NCBI GenBank assembly: GCA_017562135.1
Contig: QEYB01000413.1
Span: forward strand, 1-26,891
Origin: Dipylidium caninum
Taxonomy: Eukaryota; Platyhelminthes; Cestoda; Cyclophyllidea; Dipylidiidae
Reading direction: 5' to 3'
DNA length: 26,891 nt
Shown: positions 23,867 through 26,891 of the stretch, one piece after another
How positions within the stretch are numbered: position 1 is the stretch's first letter
Layout of the letters: each line of letters opens with the position of its first letter
Position numbers and translations under genes: made by a program
The notes under the pieces: model-generated
Databases searched by the model: none
Told to the model about the DNA's origin: nothing
What the model saw: the letters and a program-made list of their open reading frames with translations, nothing else

Positions 23867-26800
23867 TCAAATGTTTATGACACTATTATCCTTGATTTTG
23901 GGATGCTCATCAAGCGGACTCATATACGTAAGGTTCGACGGGTCTCCTGTGCTTTGAAGTTAAATGATCTATTGTGGTTGAGTAGTTTCGGAAGATGCGG
24001 CAGTAGATGCACCTGAACTCGACAATCCGAATGTGATCGAGGAAGACTCGGACTGCCAGCTACTCGAGATTATCAGTAGTATGGTGGTTGCGCGATGTCA
24101 CACTATCTTTGAATGCGTGCAGTGTTGCAGACGAAGTACACGAATTGAGGTTGAATGATCCGATGTGGTTGAAGTATTCGAAGATTGGCAGTAGTTAGCC
24201 TCGAACCAAAATCGAGGAAGCGGACTTACGACGTGCTGGTTGCAGACTATCTGTTATCCTGGTTGCTCGAGAAGGGACAGTCATGGTGCGGTTGCTATGA
24301 ATGCGTGCAGTCTGTTGCAGACGAAGTAGCTTCTGTCGCGAATTGAGGTTGAATATCGATGTGGTTGGTCGGAAGCAAAGTTCGAGGGCTTCGATGGTGT
24401 GAACTGCGAGCAAATTGACTGATGATGAGGAAGACTCGAAGATGCGGCAGTAGTATGCACCTGAACTCGAGACAATCCGATGTGATCGAGGAAGACTCGG
24501 ACCTGCCAGCTACTCTAGATTATCAGGTAGTATGGTGTTTGCTGGCGATGTCACCACTATCTTCACCTGAATGCGTGCAGTCTGTTGCAGACGAAGTAGC
24601 TTTCTGAAGAAGTAGTGTCGCGAAATTGAGGTTGAATGATCCGATGTGGTTGAAGTATTATTTTTCGGAAGATGTGGCAGTAGATGCACCCTGAACTCGA
24701 ACAATCCGATGTGATCGAGGAAGACTCGGACTGCCAGCTACTCGAGATATCAGGTAGTATGGTGCGTTTGCTGGCGATGTCACACTATTCTTCACCCTGA
24801 ATGCGTGCAGTCTGTTGCAGACGAAGTAGCTTCTGAAGAAAGTAGTGTCGCGAATTGTGGTTGAATGATCCGATGTGGTTGAAGTATTTTCGGAAGATGT
24901 GACAGTTAGATGCAACCTGAACTCGAACAATCCATGTTGTCGAGGAAGCTCGGATCCCGCACCTCGAGAACAGTAGTTATGTTTGTTGTCGATGTCACAC
25001 TATCTTCACTGAAATGCGTGCAGTCTGTCAGACGATGCTTTCTGAAGAAGTAGTGTCAATTGGAGGTTGAGCATGAACTTCTCACCCCGCAGCCTTCCGA
25101 TTGTGGCTTGGAAGTATTTTTCGGGGATGGGCCTAGATGCCTGAACTCGAACAATCCGATGTGATCGGGAAGACTCGGAGATATCGAGATATCAGGTAGT
25201 ATGGTGGGTTGCTTGGCGATGTCACACTATCTTCACACCTGAATGCGTGCAGTCTGTTGCAGACGAAGTAGCTTCTGAAGAAGTAGTGTTCGCGAATGAG
25301 TGATCGTTGAATGATCCGATGTGGTTTGAAAGTATTTTCGGAAGATTGTGGCAGTTAGATGCACCTGAACTCGAAACAATCCGATGTGATCGAGGAAGAC
25401 TCGGGACTGCCAGCTACTCGAGATATCAGGTAGATATGGTGGTTGTGGAGAGATGTCAGCACTATCTTCACCCTTGAATGCGTGCAAGCTGTTTGCAGCG
25501 ATGCTTCTGAAAGCAGTAGTGTCGCGAATTTGAGGATTGAATGATCCGATGTGAGGTTGAAGTATTTTCGGAAGATGTGGCAGTAGATGCCCCGAAACTC
25601 GAAACGAGACCGATGTGATCGAGGAAGACTCGGATGCTGCCTACTGAGCACTATCAGTAAGTATGGTGTTGCTGCGAGAGTCACACTAATCCTTCACCTG
25701 AAGTAGCTTCAGATGAAGCTTCTGAAGAAGTAGTGTCGCGAATTGAGGTTGAATGATCCGATGTGGTTGAAGTATTTTCGGAAGATGTGGCAGTAAGATG
25801 CACCTGAACTCGCAACAATCCGATGTGATCGAGGAAGACTCGGACTGCCAGCTACTCGAGATATCAGGATAGTATGGTGCTGTTGCTGGCGATGTCACCA
25901 CTATCTTCACCTGAATGCGTGCAGTCTGTTGCAGACGAAGTAGCTTCTGAAAGAAGTAGTGTCGCGAATTGTGGTTTTTGAATGATCCGATGTGGTTGAA
26001 GTATTTTCGGAAGATGTGACAGTAGATGCACCTGAACTCGAACAATCCGATGTGATCGAGGAAGACTCGGACTGCCAGCTACTTCGAGATATCAGGTAGT
26101 ATGGTGGTTTTTGCTGGCGATGTCACACTATCTTCACCTGAATGCGTTGCAGTCTGGTTGCAGACGAAAAGTAGCTTCTGAAGAAGTAGTGTGTCGCGAA
26201 TTGTGTTGAATGATCCGATGTGGTTTGAAGTATTTTCGGAATGCTACAGTAGATGCACCTGAACTCGAACAATCCGATGTGATCGAGGAAGACTCGGACT
26301 GCCAGCTACTCGAGATATCAGGCTAGTATGGTGTTGCTGGCGATGTCACACTAATCTTCACCTGAATGCGTGCAGTCTGTTGGCACGACGAAGTAGCTTC
26401 TTGAAGAAGTAGTGTTCGCGAATTGAGGTTTGGTTGAATGATCCGATGTGGTTGAAGTATTTTTCGGAAGATGTGACAGTAGATGCACCCTGAAACTCGA
26501 ACAATCCGATGTGATCGAGGAAGACTCGGACTTGCTCCAGCTACTCGAGATATCAAGGTAGTATGGTGGGTTCTGCGATGTCAACACTATTCTTCAACCT
26601 GAATGCGTGCCAGTCTTGTTGGCAGACGAAGTAGCTTCGAGAAGGGTAGTGTCCGCGAATTGTGGTTGAATGATCCGATGTGGTTGAAAGTATTTTCGGA
26701 AGAATGGTGACAGTAGATGCACCTGAAGCTCGAACAATCCGATGTGATCGAGGAGACTCGGACTGCCAGCTTACTCGAGATATCAGGTAGTAATGGGGTT

Positions 26801-26891
26801 GCTAGGCGATGTCACACTATCTTCACCTGATGCGTGACAGTCTGGTGCAACGAAAGTAGCTTTCTGAAGAAGTAGTGTCGCGAATTGGGGT
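23867..26891 (-). CDS. Same secreted repeat-protein gene, unit C copy (3' part only, expanded repeat array, runs off window)
   Basis: The C-terminal tail and repeat array of the gene are present on the minus strand, but no N-terminal part is reached before the window ends. The array covers at least 2.9 kb, about 13 units, compared with about 1.4 kb in unit B. Many units carry one- or two-base indels, so no long frame survives. Some units between 24100 and 25130 are shortened or scrambled beyond simple indels. Relative to B, five bases are missing just before the stop (near 23876), which would change the end from SVTT-stop to SVINI-stop with TGA at 23867-23869. Whether this copy is functional cannot be told from this quality of sequence. 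Confidence 0.55.
23960..26891 (-). repeat. Tandem 219-bp coding repeats, unit C gene (at least 13 units, noisy, open-ended)
   Basis: Recognisable unit borders (gatccgatgtggttgaag or close variants) occur near 24159, 24647, 24868, 25313, 25549, 25757, 25986, 26212, 26438 and 26666, with damaged ones near 24350 and 25095. The array is still running at the window end. Confidence 0.8.

Larger units (their letters stand above)
22529..26891. repeat. Tandem segmental duplication, unit C (partial, cut by window end)
   Basis: The third copy starts with the same sequence as 11379 and follows unit B closely through about 23960, apart from a 260-bp divergent tract at 22684-22943. It then enters the gene's repeat array, which continues to the window end without reaching the N-terminal coding part. 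From about 24000 onward small indels are frequent. Confidence 0.93.

Overview
The window looks like part of an animal nuclear genome, most likely arthropod or insect. It is AT-rich but CpG dinucleotides are not obviously depleted. The only convincing gene encodes a secreted, Ser/Thr-rich, mucin- or glue-like repeat protein under an apparent TATA promoter. There are no bacterial operons, rRNA, tRNA or recognisable transposase. The organism assignment is inference, and I recognise neither the gene nor a known family.

The window is a head-to-tail tandem array of one unit of about 11.15 kb. Unit A is 1-11378, unit B is 11379-22528 and unit C is 22529-26891 (cut by the window end). B is the cleanest copy. 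Each unit holds, left to right: about 1.35-1.5 kb of 3' flank, one minus-strand gene, a promoter just right of the gene, and about 7.9 kb of spacer with no supportable gene. By eye the spacers of A and B are nearly identical, differing by homopolymer indels and a few substitutions.

The gene in unit B (14615 down to 12726) encodes about 629 residues: a 20-residue signal peptide, an acidic Ser-rich N-terminal part with decayed repeats, a tandem array of 73-residue repeats (219 bp each, about 55% Ser+Thr, two Cys and one N-glycosylation sequon per repeat), and a 26-residue non-repeat tail. Two one-base frame breaks of opposite sign occur in it, and both look like sequencing errors. Unit A carries the same gene with a clean N-terminal part and an error-riddled repeat region. 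Unit C carries the 3' part of another copy whose repeat array is at least twice as long and runs off the window.

Both window ends (about 1-3100 and 24000-26891) are full of scattered indels, as expected for unpolished ends of a long-read contig, so gene models there are unreliable. The most interesting signals are the tandem 11-kb array, the repeat protein with copy-to-copy array length change, a sharply bounded 260-bp substitution-only divergent tract in unit C that looks like gene conversion, and a perfect 26-bp palindrome in B that is shortened in A.
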